Assembly (NCBI GenBank): GCA_963718355.1
Contig: CAVQZA010000019.1
Coordinates: 1-64,000 of the forward strand
From: CAVQZA01 sp963718355
Lineage (GTDB): Bacteria; Actinomycetota; Thermoleophilia; Gaiellales; Gaiellaceae
DNA: 64,000 nt
Direction: 5' to 3'
This document shows positions 21,532 to 30,965 of the stretch, piece after piece. The notes below the pieces were generated by a model. It did not search any database and had not been told where the DNA came from. It was given only the letters and a program-made list of their open reading frames with translations. A program made the translations under genes and the position numbers. Position 1 is the stretch's first letter; each line of letters opens with the position of its first letter.

Positions 21532-22085
21532 ACGTCGACGTCTATTCGCTGCCGCCCGATCTGCCGGTTCCGGAGGACGACGGCGCGTGCGACGGGCTCG
21601 TCGGCATGGCGGTTCCGGCTGTCGTGCTGCCGTCGTCGCAGGGGCCGGTCGACCTGGCCGAGATCGCGCGCGACCGGCTGGTGCTCTACGTCTATCCGCG
21701 CTCCGGGCGGCCGGACGTGCCGCTGCTGCCGGGTTGGAACGAAATTCCGGGCGCGCGGGGCTGCACGCCGCAGTCGTGCGCGTTTCGCGATCATGCGGCG
21801 GAGCTGGCCAGGCTCGGGGCGCGGATCGCGGGCTTGTCAGCTCAGAGTCTCGACGATCAGGTCGAGTTCGCCGCGCGCAACCACATGCCGTTCCCCGTGG
21901 TGAGCGACGAGGGGCTCGAGCTCCGGGATGCGCTCGGGCTGCCGACGTTCGAGACTGCCGGGCTGACCCTCTATAAGCGCGTCACGATCGTCGCGGAGGA
22001 AGGGCTGGTGGCGAAGGTCTTCTATCCCGTGTTCCCGCCGGACCGCAATGCGGAGGAGGTCGTCTCGTGGCTTTCGGAGCGGTGA
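21528..22085 (+). CDS. Peroxiredoxin (AhpC/TSA family)
   Basis: Thiol peroxidase of 185 residues that reduces hydroperoxides. The cysteines are C79 and C84 in RGCTPQSCAFRDH, which matches the peroxidatic and resolving pair of BCP-like peroxiredoxins. The usual TPGC context is GARGC here. The N-terminal 30 residues are an extension. It overlaps the M20 stop by 4 nt (ATGA) and is followed by an FAH-type hydrolase. In this operon it may deal with peroxide made by the flavin and molybdenum oxidases. Confidence 0.87.
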   Translation: MNVDVYSLPPDLPVPEDDGACDGLVGMAVPAVVLPSSQGPVDLAEIARDRLVLYVYPRSGRPDVPLLPGWNEIPGARGCTPQSCAFRDHAAELARLGARIAGLSAQSLDDQVEFAARNHMPFPVVSDEGLELRDALGLPTFETAGLTLYKRVTIVAEEGLVAKVFYPVFPPDRNAEEVVSWLSER

Positions 22086-22089
22086 GCCG

Positions 22090-22959
22090 GTGAGGCTCGT
22101 GACGTTCGGGGACGGCCTCGTGGGCCGCGTCGGCGACGACGATCTGGTGCACCGGCTCGATGTGCCCGATATGCGGACCTACTTCGAGCGAGGCGGCGCC
22201 GACGACACCGGCGAGGAGTACCCGCTCGAGGAGGTGCGGCTACGGGCGCCGATCGTCCCGAAGAAGTTCTTCCACACTGCCGGGAACTTCCGCGAGCACG
22301 AGGAGGAGTCGAAGCAGGTCGGGTGGACGCATGAGATTGCGCCGTGGATCGTCTTCTTCCAGAACGTCGACGCGATCGTCGGGCCTGACGATCCGGTGAT
22401 CTATCCGGAGCACCTGACCGAGGAGCTCGACTACGAGCTGGAGCTCGCGATCGTGATCAGGAAGGCCGGCAAGTGGTTCGGGCCGGAGGAGGCGAGCGAC
22501 TACATCGGCGGCTACGTGATCTTCAACGACATCACCGCGCGCGACATCCAGCGGCGCGAGATGCGTTCGGGGGTGTTCTCGTTCTGCAAGGCGATCGACA
22601 CGTTTTGCCCGCTCGGGCCGTGGATCGTGACCGCGGACGAGATCCCGGATCCGCACGACCTTGCGATGGAGCTGCGGGTGAACGGCGAGTCACGGCAGGT
22701 GTCGCATTCGTCGCGGATGAGCGTGACGATTCCGGAGATCATCTCGCACTATTCGGCGCTCGGGTACAGCGCGGGCGACGTCGTCTCGACGGGGACTGTG
22801 AGCGGCGTTGCCGGATTCTCGGCGGACGCGGCGTCGCTGTATCTCACGCCGGGCGACGTGATGGAGTGCGAGATCGAGCGGATCGGCGTGCTCCGGAACC
22901 CGGTGATCTCCTGGCAGGACGGCCACGGAGAGCCGGCGGCTGCGCGGGTTCGCTGGTGA
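22090..22959 (+). CDS. Fumarylacetoacetate hydrolase family protein
   Basis: Metal-dependent C-C hydrolase, decarboxylase or isomerase of the FAH fold, 289 residues from the GTG at 22090. It has the family N-terminal cap, then KKFFHTAGNFREHEEE, the metal ligands in ELDYELELAIVI, and FNDITARDIQ with the downstream VSTGTVSGVAGF active-site loop. In aromatic and heterocycle catabolism such enzymes process ring-opened 2-oxo acids. It is the last gene of the run that begins at 15034, five bases after the peroxiredoxin stop. A small GGCGC/GCGCC hairpin lies at 22961-22979. Confidence 0.9.
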   Translation: MRLVTFGDGLVGRVGDDDLVHRLDVPDMRTYFERGGADDTGEEYPLEEVRLRAPIVPKKFFHTAGNFREHEEESKQVGWTHEIAPWIVFFQNVDAIVGPDDPVIYPEHLTEELDYELELAIVIRKAGKWFGPEEASDYIGGYVIFNDITARDIQRREMRSGVFSFCKAIDTFCPLGPWIVTADEIPDPHDLAMELRVNGESRQVSHSSRMSVTIPEIISHYSALGYSAGDVVSTGTVSGVAGFSADAASLYLTPGDVMECEIERIGVLRNPVISWQDGHGEPAAARVRW

Positions 22960-23088
22960 GGGCGCGCTCGTGAGCGCCTATAGATACACGCGACTATCTC
23001 GGGTCCCGACCCGCCCCCTGCTCAGGCGTCAGCCTAGTCGCCATGACGCGTTGCCGCATCGTCCAATTCGTGCCGAAAGTGTGTCGAA

Positions 23089-24240
23089 ATGAGCTGGCCG
23101 CGCGACGACGCCAAGCTCGCTCGCGTTCGTGCGCTCATGGCTGATGCCGACCTCGACGCGCTCGTCGTTCGCACCCCAGACAACGTCCTCTACCTCTCGA
23201 ATCTCTGGGGGATGAAGGGCTACGACGCCGTCGTCTTCCCGCGCGAGGGTGACCCGGTGCTGATCTGTCTCGAGGTCTCGGCCGACGCCGCCGCCCGCAC
23301 CGCGTGGACCGAAGATGTGCGGTTCGTGAGCGGCTACGACGAGAACGACCCGCGCCCGCCCACCGCCCGCACGCTCGAGCTCGCGCGCGACGCGGCCGCG
23401 CCGTACGAGCGCGTGGGCCTCGAGCTCTCACTGGGCACGCAGGCGACCGACCAGATGGTCGGCGAGCCGACGACCTTCACCAAAGCCTGGTTCGACGCGT
23501 TTCCCGCTGCAGCCGACGCCACGCCGCTGCTGAACTCGGCGCGGGCGATCAAGACCGCGCAGGAGATCGAACGGATGCGCCTCGCCAACGAGATCGCCGC
23601 CGGCGCGATGGAGCATGTCGCCGAGCACCTCCGACCCGGCATGCGCGAGAGCGAGGCCGCCGCGCTCTGGAACGGCTACGTCCACCGCGAGGGCACGGGT
23701 TTCGAGGGCAAGGTCGAGCTCGCCTACGGCTTCTCTCTCGTCTGGTCAGGCCCCGGAATCCGCACGTTCACGCCGACCGGCCACCGTCCCGTCCAGGAGC
23801 ACGAGCCCACGCTTTTCGAGATCTGGGTGTGTGCCGACGGCTACTGGTGCGACCACACGAAGAACCTCTGCCCGGGCGAGCTGACGCCCGAGTACGACCT
23901 TCTGCTCGAGCAGTTGCTCGTCGTCTACAACGCGGCCGTCGCGCACTGCCGGCCCGGCGCGAGCCTCGCCGAGCTCGACGTGCTGATCCGCGAAGGCATC
24001 GCCGAGGCCGGCTATCCCGGCCAGCCGTCGCACCCCATTTGCCACGGCGTCGGGGCGCGCGCCCACGAATGGCCGTACGCGCACCAGGCCGGCGGCGGCA
24101 CGATCGAGCAGGGGATGGTGCTCGCGATCGAGCCGGGAATCTATTGGGAGGGTGGTGGCGGCCTCCGCCTCGAGGACAACTACCTGATCACCGCGGACGG
24201 GCCCGAGAAGCTCTGCCGCTATCCCGACGACTTCCGATGA
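23089..24240 (+). CDS. M24-family Xaa-Pro peptidase-like protein (1)
   Basis: Pita-bread-fold protein of 383 residues: N-terminal creatinase-like domain, then the M24 catalytic domain. Four of five canonical metal ligands are kept: Asp in CDHTKNL, His in CHGVGARAHE, Glu in AIEPGIY and Glu in LRLEDNY. The first aspartate appears replaced by Glu in LFEIWV. It may be a prolidase-type peptidase or an amidinohydrolase-like enzyme. It follows a 129-nt gap that is the only break in this part of the cluster, and its ATGA overlap ties it to the next gene. Confidence 0.85.
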   Translation: MSWPRDDAKLARVRALMADADLDALVVRTPDNVLYLSNLWGMKGYDAVVFPREGDPVLICLEVSADAAARTAWTEDVRFVSGYDENDPRPPTARTLELARDAAAPYERVGLELSLGTQATDQMVGEPTTFTKAWFDAFPAAADATPLLNSARAIKTAQEIERMRLANEIAAGAMEHVAEHLRPGMRESEAAALWNGYVHREGTGFEGKVELAYGFSLVWSGPGIRTFTPTGHRPVQEHEPTLFEIWVCADGYWCDHTKNLCPGELTPEYDLLLEQLLVVYNAAVAHCRPGASLAELDVLIREGIAEAGYPGQPSHPICHGVGARAHEWPYAHQAGGGTIEQGMVLAIEPGIYWEGGGGLRLEDNYLITADGPEKLCRYPDDFR

Positions 24241-25400
24241 GCGACCTGATCTGGACGGGCACGCTCAACGATCCGTTTCGTCTCGGCGGCTCGGTCGGCC
24301 TCTACGACACGACGCTCCGCGACGGCGAGCAGACCGTCGGCGTCGTCCTCGACCCCGAGCAGAAGCTCGAGATCGCCCGGGCCCTCGACGAGCTCGGCAT
24401 CGACCGGATCGAGGCCGGCTTCCCGCGCGTCTCCGACGACGACTGGCGCGCCGTCGAGCTGATCTCCACCGCCGGTCTCCGAGCGGAGGTCTGGGGCTTC
24501 TCCCGTGCCGTCCCCGCCGACCTCGAGGCGCTTGTTGAGCTCGGCGTCGCCAACTCCGTGATCGAATCGCCGATCTCGGATCTCAAGCTCGACGCGATCG
24601 GCGTCACGCGCGAGAAGATGCTCGGCCGCATCACCGCCGCGATGCGCTTCGCCGCCGAGCACGGAATCCACGCTGCGTTTTTCGGCGTCGACTCGACCCG
24701 CGCCGACCCGGCCTTCTACGAGCAGGTCTACCGTGGCGCGGTCGAAGCGGGCGCGAAGGAGGTCGTCGTCGTCGACACCCTTGGCATCGCCTCGCCCGAG
24801 GCGGTCGCCGAGCTCGTCGCACGAACCGTCGAGTGGGTGGGGCCGGACATTCCAGTTCACTTTCACGGTCACAACGACTTCGGCGTCGCCACTGCCGCCG
24901 CCGTTGCGGCTGTGCGCGCGGGCGCGACCTGGGTGCAGGGCACGATCAACGGGATGGGCGAGCGCGCCGGGAACGCCGACCTCGGCGAGGTCGCGCTCAC
25001 GCTGCGCGCGCTGTACGGCGTCGAGTCGAACCTCCGCCTCGATCGGATCCGCGCGGTGTCGGAGCGTGTCCGCGAGCTCTCGGGCTACGACCTCGCGCCG
25101 TGGAAACCGGTCACCGGAGACACCCTCTTTCGGCGCGAGAGCGGCGCCGTTGCGAGTCAGTTTCACGATCCACCCTCGATCGAGCCGTACTCGTCCGAGC
25201 TCGTCGCGACCGACCGCGGGCTCGTGCTCGGCAAGAAGAGTGGGATCGACTCGATCCGGATCAAGGCGGCCGAGCTCGGGCTCGACGTGCCGGAGGGTCG
25301 GTGTGCCGACGTGCTCGCGGCGGTCAAGCGGCTCGGCACCGAGAAGCGCGGCCTCGTCACCGACGACGAGTTCCGCGCGCTTGTCGCCGGAGGAGGCTGA
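24237..25400 (+). CDS. Homocitrate/isopropylmalate-synthase-like HMGL-type condensing enzyme
   Basis: TIM-barrel acyl-CoA:2-oxo acid condensing enzyme (or aldolase) of the HMGL-like superfamily, 387 residues. The substrate and metal motif DTTLRDGEQ is at residues 24-32, HFHGHNDFG near 203 and NGMGERAGNADLGEV near 230. The C-terminus (LGKKSGIDSIRIK) is like homocitrate synthase, and the LeuA allosteric domain is absent. It may recycle a keto acid released by the catabolic pathway or make a chain-elongated acid. ATG 24237 overlaps the previous stop. Confidence 0.87.
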   Translation: MSDLIWTGTLNDPFRLGGSVGLYDTTLRDGEQTVGVVLDPEQKLEIARALDELGIDRIEAGFPRVSDDDWRAVELISTAGLRAEVWGFSRAVPADLEALVELGVANSVIESPISDLKLDAIGVTREKMLGRITAAMRFAAEHGIHAAFFGVDSTRADPAFYEQVYRGAVEAGAKEVVVVDTLGIASPEAVAELVARTVEWVGPDIPVHFHGHNDFGVATAAAVAAVRAGATWVQGTINGMGERAGNADLGEVALTLRALYGVESNLRLDRIRAVSERVRELSGYDLAPWKPVTGDTLFRRESGAVASQFHDPPSIEPYSSELVATDRGLVLGKKSGIDSIRIKAAELGLDVPEGRCADVLAAVKRLGTEKRGLVTDDEFRALVAGGG

Positions 25401-25402
25401 GG

Positions 25403-27013
25403 ATGGCCGACTACGACGCGATCATCGTCGGGAGCGGGATCAACTCGCTCGCGGCCGGCGCGATTCTCGCGAAGGCGGGCTGGCGCGTGTGCGTCCTCGA
25501 GCGGAACGATTACCTCGGCGGTGCAATCAAGACCGCCGAGCTGACCGAGCCCGGCTTCCACCACGACGTGTTCAGCGCGTGGCATCCGCTCTGGGTCGGC
25601 GGCGCCGCACACGCTGAGCTCGGCGACGACCTCGCCGCACGCGGGCTCGAGTACCTCAACACCGAGCTCCCCACGGGCTCGCTGTACCCGGACGGCTCCG
25701 CCGCGTTTCTCCTCCGCTCGACCGACGCGAACGCCGCCGAGCTCGACACTTACGCCGCGGGCGACGGCGCGGCGTGGCAGGCGACGGCAGGCTCGTTCTT
25801 CGCGAACGCGGACCTCTCGTTCGGGCTGCTCAGCACCGAGCTCTGGTCTGCGGCTGGCGCGCGGCTCGCGCTCAAGGCGTGCCGCCGGCTTGGTCGCCGC
25901 GGTGCCCTCGAGTTCACCGGCGGCCTGCTCGTCTCGTGCCGCGACTGGCTCTCGAACACCTTCGCCTCCGAGCGCGCGCACGGCCTCCTCGCGCCGTGGG
26001 TGCTGCACACCGGGCTCGGGCCGGACGCCGCGTCGTCCGGCTTCATGGCGCAGGTGATCGCAGTCGCAACGCAAGAGGGCGGGATGCCGATTCCGCGCGG
26101 CGGCGGCGCGCGACTCGCCGAGGCGCTGGTGCAGCTGATCCGCGACTTCGGCGGCGCCTGCGAGATGGGAGCCGATGTCGAGCGCGTCCTCGTCGGCAAC
26201 GGCCGGGCCGGAGGCGTGCGGCTCGCGGGCGGTCACACGATCACGGCGGCGAGGGCCGTGATCTGCAACGTCACGCCGACACAGCTCTACGGGCGGCTGC
26301 TCGAGCACCCGCCGCCGCAGCTCGCTGCCGCCGGGCGCCGGTATCGCTACGGGCGCGGCGAGATGCAGATCCACCTCGCGCTCTCGGAGCGGCCGCGCTG
26401 GGACGGCGACGAGCGGCTCGGCAAGACGGCGATCCTCCACGTCACGCCGGGGCTCGACGGGGTCTCGCGCGCCGTCAACGAGGCGGAGCGCGGGCTGCTC
26501 CCGGCCGAGGCCACGATCGTCTGCGGACAGCCGATGACGATTGACGAGACCCGCGCGCCGGACGGGAAGTGGATCATCTGGATCCAGCTCCAGGAGCTGC
26601 CGCGCCACGTCAAGGGCGACGCGGCCGGGTTGCTCGACACCGGCGACGGCACCTGGACCGAGTCGCTGCGCGAGCACTACGCCGACCGCATCGTCGAACG
26701 CCTCGCCCGCCACGCGCCGAACCTCGAGTCGTCGATCCTCAAGCGCGCCGTGCTCTCGCCGGCAGACCTCGAGGCCGCGAACGTCAACCTCGCCGGCGGT
26801 GACCCGTACTCCGGTGCACTTTCGCTCGACCAGAACTTCCTCTGGCGGCCGTTTCCGCAGCAGCCGGGCCACCGCACCCCGGTCGACGGGCTGTACCACA
26901 TCGGCGCCTCGACGCACCCCGGCCCGGGTCTCGGCGGCGGCTCGGGCACGCTCGTGGCCCACGAGCTGCTCGAATCGCGACTCGACAAGGCCAGGGGCGT
27001 CTTCCGACGCTGA
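25403..27013 (+). CDS. FAD-dependent oxidoreductase, phytoene-desaturase-like
   Basis: Flavin amine-oxidase/phytoene-desaturase superfamily protein of 536 residues. The dinucleotide fold starts AIIVGSGINSLAAGAILAKAG, with E37-type acidic residue in VLERNDYLGG. The C-terminal FAD motif lies in LYHIGASTHPGPGLGGGSG. It resembles uncharacterised actinobacterial members rather than carotenoid enzymes, and no carotenoid genes are nearby. A role in oxidising an intermediate of this cluster is inferred from context only. It starts 2 nt after the condensing-enzyme stop. Confidence 0.87.
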   Translation: MADYDAIIVGSGINSLAAGAILAKAGWRVCVLERNDYLGGAIKTAELTEPGFHHDVFSAWHPLWVGGAAHAELGDDLAARGLEYLNTELPTGSLYPDGSAAFLLRSTDANAAELDTYAAGDGAAWQATAGSFFANADLSFGLLSTELWSAAGARLALKACRRLGRRGALEFTGGLLVSCRDWLSNTFASERAHGLLAPWVLHTGLGPDAASSGFMAQVIAVATQEGGMPIPRGGGARLAEALVQLIRDFGGACEMGADVERVLVGNGRAGGVRLAGGHTITAARAVICNVTPTQLYGRLLEHPPPQLAAAGRRYRYGRGEMQIHLALSERPRWDGDERLGKTAILHVTPGLDGVSRAVNEAERGLLPAEATIVCGQPMTIDETRAPDGKWIIWIQLQELPRHVKGDAAGLLDTGDGTWTESLREHYADRIVERLARHAPNLESSILKRAVLSPADLEAANVNLAGGDPYSGALSLDQNFLWRPFPQQPGHRTPVDGLYHIGASTHPGPGLGGGSGTLVAHELLESRLDKARGVFRR

Positions 27014-27019
27014 GACGGT

Positions 27020-27718
27020 CTAGGGCTCGAAGATCCCGCGGCCGCCGAGTTCGTGCGAGTAGAAGTCGCCGAACAGCTCGAGATGCTCGGAAAGCGCCCC
27101 GGCCGCGAGGTCGGGATCGTGCGCCGAGCACGCGTCGAGAAGCGCCCCGTCGAGCGCCGCGTGGCGGTCCTGCAGGCTCCCCTGCTGGGCGAGGAGCGCG
27201 GCCCGGTAGCGCTCGCAGCTCTCCCAGGCGGGCCGGATCAGACGCACGAGCCAGGGCGAGCCGGCCGCTGCGTAGAGAGCGAAGTGGAAATCGGTGTGCG
27301 CGCGCATCGCGTGACGGACATCGCCGCGCCCGCGCGCAACCACGCACTCCTCGAGGAGCTCCGAGGCCCGGGCGCGGTCGTCGGCACCGAACCGCTCGGC
27401 CGCGCGGCGTACGGCCATCGTCTCCAGGGCGAGCCGCACCTCGAAGAGATCGCGCAGCTCGTCGACGTCGAGCGCCGTGACCTTCGCCCCGTGATGAGGC
27501 ACGTGCTCGGCCAGGCCGAGCGCTTCGAGCTGGCGCACGGCCTCGCGGATCGGCGAGATGCTCATCCCTAGCGTGCTCGCCAGATCCTCGAGCCGAAGCG
27601 GCGTGCCGGGCACGAGCTCGCCGAGCACGATCGCCTCGCGCAGCTCGGCGAGTGCGGCCTCCGCCATCGTGCGATGGCGCGACTGGACAGGAGTGTCCTT
27701 GGTGCGGTTCGTGCTCAT
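27020..27718 (-). CDS. GntR-family regulator with FCD ligand-binding domain
   Basis: Transcription factor of 232 residues. The winged helix is at about residues 19-80 (LRLEDLASTLGMSISPIREAVRQLE is the recognition segment). The FCD domain follows, with conserved metal/ligand residues in DLFEVRLALE, HTDFHFAL and the C-terminal SEHLELF. FCD regulators usually sense a carboxylic acid from the pathway they control. The ATG at 27718 is chosen over a TTG at 27766 because the latter would place a palindrome (27761-27776) inside the gene. It is divergent from the second LLM gene and is the likely regulator of the cluster. Confidence 0.9.
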   Translation of the reverse strand: MSTNRTKDTPVQSRHRTMAEAALAELREAIVLGELVPGTPLRLEDLASTLGMSISPIREAVRQLEALGLAEHVPHHGAKVTALDVDELRDLFEVRLALETMAVRRAAERFGADDRARASELLEECVVARGRGDVRHAMRAHTDFHFALYAAAGSPWLVRLIRPAWESCERYRAALLAQQGSLQDRHAALDGALLDACSAHDPDLAAGALSEHLELFGDFYSHELGGRGIFEP

Positions 27719-27760
27719 CGCGGCAATTCTCGCGGGCAACTTCCCACGCTCTTGATCAGA

Positions 27761-27776
27761 TGTCAAACAGCTGACA
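27761..27776. promoter_or_regulatory. Palindromic candidate operator for the GntR regulator
   Basis: TGTCA-N6-TGACA forms a perfect 5-bp inverted repeat, centred 14 nt before the LLM start and 50 nt before the regulator ATG. Its position in the divergent gap suits an autoregulatory operator. Confidence 0.45.
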
Positions 27777-27789
27777 GGATTGCGCCCTC

Positions 27790-28854
27790 GTGAAGTTCAG
27801 CATCTACTCGGAGCTCCAGAGCTGGCCCGGCAAGTCGCCGGAGACGATGTACGCCGAGGCGCTCGAGCAGGTAGTGAACGCCGACCGGCTCGGGTACGAC
27901 GCCTATGCGATCATCGAGCACTTCTTCTTTCCGAAGTTCTCGATCTCGGCCAACCCGACCGCGTTCTTCGCAGCCGCCGCGCAGCGGACCGACCGCATCA
28001 ACTTCCGCACGCTGCTGCACACATTGCCGCTCCACAACCCGCTCGTGCTCGCCCACCAGATCGCGGTCACTGACATCCTGCTCAAAGGCCGCTACGAGTT
28101 CGGCGTCGGCCGCGGTCACGGCTGGATGCCGCCCAAGGCCGGGCTCGCGCTCGATCCCGATTCGCGCGAGCGCTACGAGGAGGCCGTCGAACTGCTCTTC
28201 ACTGCGCTCGACCAGGACTCGTTCTCGTTCGACGGCAAGTACTTCCAGGTCGAGAACACCGGAATCGTGCCGCGCCCGAACCGCAAGTTCCGCGTCTTCC
28301 TCGGCGGCACCTCGGATCGCACCTACGAGCTCGCGGCCGAGCGCGGCTGGGCCGTTGTCGTGCCGCCGCTCCTCCCATACGCCGCGCTGAAGGAGCCGCT
28401 CGACCTCTACCGCGCACGCTGCGCCGAGCATGGCACGACGCCCGACATCGTCTGGATTCACGCGTGCTACATCGACGAGGACCGCGACACCGCGCGCCGC
28501 GAGGCCGAGCAGTGGATGAAGGGCTTCCTCGCCGGGAACGCCTCGCCGCTCACCGAGCACGAGCCGCCGCCGGCTGACGACCTGCGCGCCGCGGGCTACG
28601 GCTTCTACGCCGCCGGGATCATGGAGGAGCTCGCCGCGACGCCGTACGACCAGATGATCGACGGCGACATCGTCTGGGTCGGGACGCCGGCCGATGTGAT
28701 CCAGCGGATCGAGGACGTCATCGAGGTCTGCGAGGGCGTCAGCGAGATCTCGATCACGGTCAACGCGGGCGGCGCCGAGCACTGGCAGGCGATCAAGGCG
28801 CAGGAGCTGTTCGCCCGCGATGTGATGCCGCATTTCCGGGCCGGCAGTGGCTGA
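27790..28854 (+). CDS. LLM-class flavin-dependent oxidoreductase (2)
   Basis: Bacterial-luciferase-like monooxygenase or reductase of 354 residues starting at GTG. Family features include RINFRTLLHTLPLHNPLVLA, the flavin-contact segment GRYEFGVGRGHGW and VEYFQVENTG-like KYFQVENTG near residue 155. It is only distantly similar to the LLM at 19268, so this is a second flavin step rather than a duplication. It is the first gene rightward of the GntR gene and overlaps the next gene by 8 nt. Confidence 0.88.
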   Translation: MKFSIYSELQSWPGKSPETMYAEALEQVVNADRLGYDAYAIIEHFFFPKFSISANPTAFFAAAAQRTDRINFRTLLHTLPLHNPLVLAHQIAVTDILLKGRYEFGVGRGHGWMPPKAGLALDPDSRERYEEAVELLFTALDQDSFSFDGKYFQVENTGIVPRPNRKFRVFLGGTSDRTYELAAERGWAVVVPPLLPYAALKEPLDLYRARCAEHGTTPDIVWIHACYIDEDRDTARREAEQWMKGFLAGNASPLTEHEPPPADDLRAAGYGFYAAGIMEELAATPYDQMIDGDIVWVGTPADVIQRIEDVIEVCEGVSEISITVNAGGAEHWQAIKAQELFARDVMPHFRAGSG

Positions 28855-29725
28855 GCCGCGCCTCTCGATGTCGGAGATCTCGACGCTCCAGTCGAGCTTC
28901 GCCGAGGACCTCGAGGTCTATGCCGCCGCTCGGCTCGACGGGATCGGGATCTGGGAGATGAAGCTGCCCCAGGGCGGGGATGCCGAGAGCACCGTGCTCG
29001 TCCGCGAGAGCGGTCTCACGGTCACGAACTGCATCCCGGCGATCCCCTCGGTGCTGCCGATGCCGCTAATGGACGGCCCTGTCGACCCGCGCGAGCGCGT
29101 CGAGGCGATCTGCGCCTCGATCCGGCGACTCGCCGCGTTCGAGCCGCAGAGCGTCCTCTGTCTCACCGGGCCGCAGGGCGATCTCGAGCCGGACGAGGCG
29201 CGCCGGATCGTCGTCGACGGCCTCCGCCGGATCGGCAGGGAAGCGCGAGGTGCGGGTGTGCGCGTCGGGCTCGAGCCGGTACAGCGGGTCGACCACGAGC
29301 TCTGGACGATTCCGACGACCGTCGGCGAGGCAATCGAGCTTCTCGACGAGGTCGGCGACCCCGACTTCGGGATCATGTTCGACGTCTGGAATCTGTGGAA
29401 CGGCGACTCGCTCCTCGACGACATTCGCGAGCACGTGGGTCGCTTCACCGGCGTCCATGTCGCCGACTGGCGCGAGCCGACCCGCACCTGGTGCGACCGC
29501 GTCCTCCCGGGCGAGGGCATCGCCGACGTCCCGCGCATCCTCGCGGCGCTCGACGAAGCCGGCTGGAGCGGGTTCTACGACATCGAGATCTTCTCCGACG
29601 ACGGCACCTTCGGGACGGACCACGAAGGGTCGCTGTGGCGTCTCCCCGCCGAAGATCTGGCGCGGCGGGCTCGCGAGGCGTTCATGACCGCATGGAAGGC
29701 GGGCAAGACGGGTGTTCTGCAATGA
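28847..29725 (+). CDS. Sugar phosphate isomerase/epimerase-like TIM-barrel protein
   Basis: AP-endonuclease-2/xylose-isomerase-like TIM barrel of 292 residues. The metal-site regions are recognisable: GLEPVQRVDHE, PDFGIMFDVWNLW, VHVADWREPTR and FYDIEIFSDDG, which supply the Glu, Asp, His and Glu ligands. Such proteins act as hydroxypyruvate isomerases, epimerases or dehydratases (for example IolE). It overlaps the LLM gene and precedes the ABC importer by 19 nt. The exact reaction is unknown. Confidence 0.85.
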   Translation: MAEPRLSMSEISTLQSSFAEDLEVYAAARLDGIGIWEMKLPQGGDAESTVLVRESGLTVTNCIPAIPSVLPMPLMDGPVDPRERVEAICASIRRLAAFEPQSVLCLTGPQGDLEPDEARRIVVDGLRRIGREARGAGVRVGLEPVQRVDHELWTIPTTVGEAIELLDEVGDPDFGIMFDVWNLWNGDSLLDDIREHVGRFTGVHVADWREPTRTWCDRVLPGEGIADVPRILAALDEAGWSGFYDIEIFSDDGTFGTDHEGSLWRLPAEDLARRAREAFMTAWKAGKTGVLQ

Positions 29726-29744
29726 CCGAACAGGAGGGAACGAG

Positions 29745-30956
29745 ATGAAGGGAAGAGCGAGGTGGATCGCGCTGAGCGCCGTGCTGGTGCTGGGCGTGGG
29801 CATCGCCGCCGTTGCGGGCGCTGCGACCAAGCACAGCACGCAGCGCTTCGCAGGCCCGCCGATCGTGATCGGCGCTGCGGTCGACCTGACCAAGAACATG
29901 GCGCCGTTCGACGCGCCGGCGGTGCAGGCGGCCCAGATCGAGATCAACAAGATCAACAAGGCCGGCGGCGTCCTCGGGCGTCCGCTCCAGCTGAAGGTGA
30001 TCAACGATCAGCTCGACCCGCAGAAGACCAAGCAGGCCGCACTGACGCAGATCTCCAACGGCGCGGTGATCGGCTGGGTCACGTGCGACGTCGACTATGC
30101 GACCCCGGCGATCCAGCCGTTCCTGGCCGCCAAGATGCTGACGATCGCGCCGTGCATCGGCACCGACGAGATGGGCCCCTCGCGCTTCGGCACCGCGGGC
30201 AAGCTCGCGTTCAGCTACGGCAACGCGGCGCAGGACGAGGGCTCGGCGATGGCGCAGTACGCGTTCAAGAACGGCTGGCGGTCGAGCGTGGTCGTCACCG
30301 ACAACCTCCTGCGCTACTTCAAGGACGACTGCAAGGCCTACACGATCAGGTTCAAGCAGCTCGGCGGCAAGATCCTCTCGCAGGAGTCGTTCACTCAGGG
30401 TGACAAGACGATCGGCAACGTCGTCAGCCGCGTGAATGCGAAGCATCCGGCGAACATCGCCTTCTGCACCTCGTTCGGCGGCGACCAGCCGGCGTTCGTC
30501 GCGGGTCTCCGCAGCCTCAACAACAACACCCCGATCATCAATTCGTGGGCCGGTGACGGTGCCTACTGGTGGTCGAAGAGCCCGAAGGTGACGAACTACT
30601 ACTACGTCACCTACGCCTCGGTGTGGGGCGACGACCCGAGCAAGGCGGTCAAGAACATGGAGGCCACGATGAAGGCGCAGGGCCAGCCGGCCCAGACCGG
30701 CGGCTTCGTCACGGGCGCCGCTGCGATCGACGGCATCGCGACAGCGATCCGCATCGCAAAGGGCTCGACGAACGGTGCGACGCTCGCCGCGATCATGGAG
30801 CGGTACCACAACCAGCCCACGATCTCGGGCCTCGTGACCTTCTCGCCGCAGTTCCACAGCGTGACGGGACGGACGTACCGCGTGATCAAGGTCAACAACA
30901 ACAAGGCGAAGCTCGTGGCGGTGGTCAGGGCCAGCTCGGTGCCCAACATCCACTAG
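29745..30956 (+). CDS. livK: ABC transporter substrate-binding protein, branched-chain amino acid (Liv) type
   Basis: Periplasmic-binding-protein-like receptor (403 residues) that captures the substrate outside the cell for the importer encoded next. A Sec signal peptide covers residues 1-27 (hydrophobic core then AVAGAATK), and there is no lipobox cysteine. The mature part follows the type I fold with PIVIGAAVDLTKNM and EINKINKAGGVLGRPLQLKV. The ATG at 29745 is preceded by a strong AGGAGG (29732-29737), rare in this window, which suggests high expression. Liv-type receptors often bind amides, urea or aromatic acids, so the ligand need not be an amino acid. Confidence 0.92.
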   Translation: MKGRARWIALSAVLVLGVGIAAVAGAATKHSTQRFAGPPIVIGAAVDLTKNMAPFDAPAVQAAQIEINKINKAGGVLGRPLQLKVINDQLDPQKTKQAALTQISNGAVIGWVTCDVDYATPAIQPFLAAKMLTIAPCIGTDEMGPSRFGTAGKLAFSYGNAAQDEGSAMAQYAFKNGWRSSVVVTDNLLRYFKDDCKAYTIRFKQLGGKILSQESFTQGDKTIGNVVSRVNAKHPANIAFCTSFGGDQPAFVAGLRSLNNNTPIINSWAGDGAYWWSKSPKVTNYYYVTYASVWGDDPSKAVKNMEATMKAQGQPAQTGGFVTGAAAIDGIATAIRIAKGSTNGATLAAIMERYHNQPTISGLVTFSPQFHSVTGRTYRVIKVNNNKAKLVAVVRASSVPNIH

Positions 30957-30965
30957 CGAACAGCC

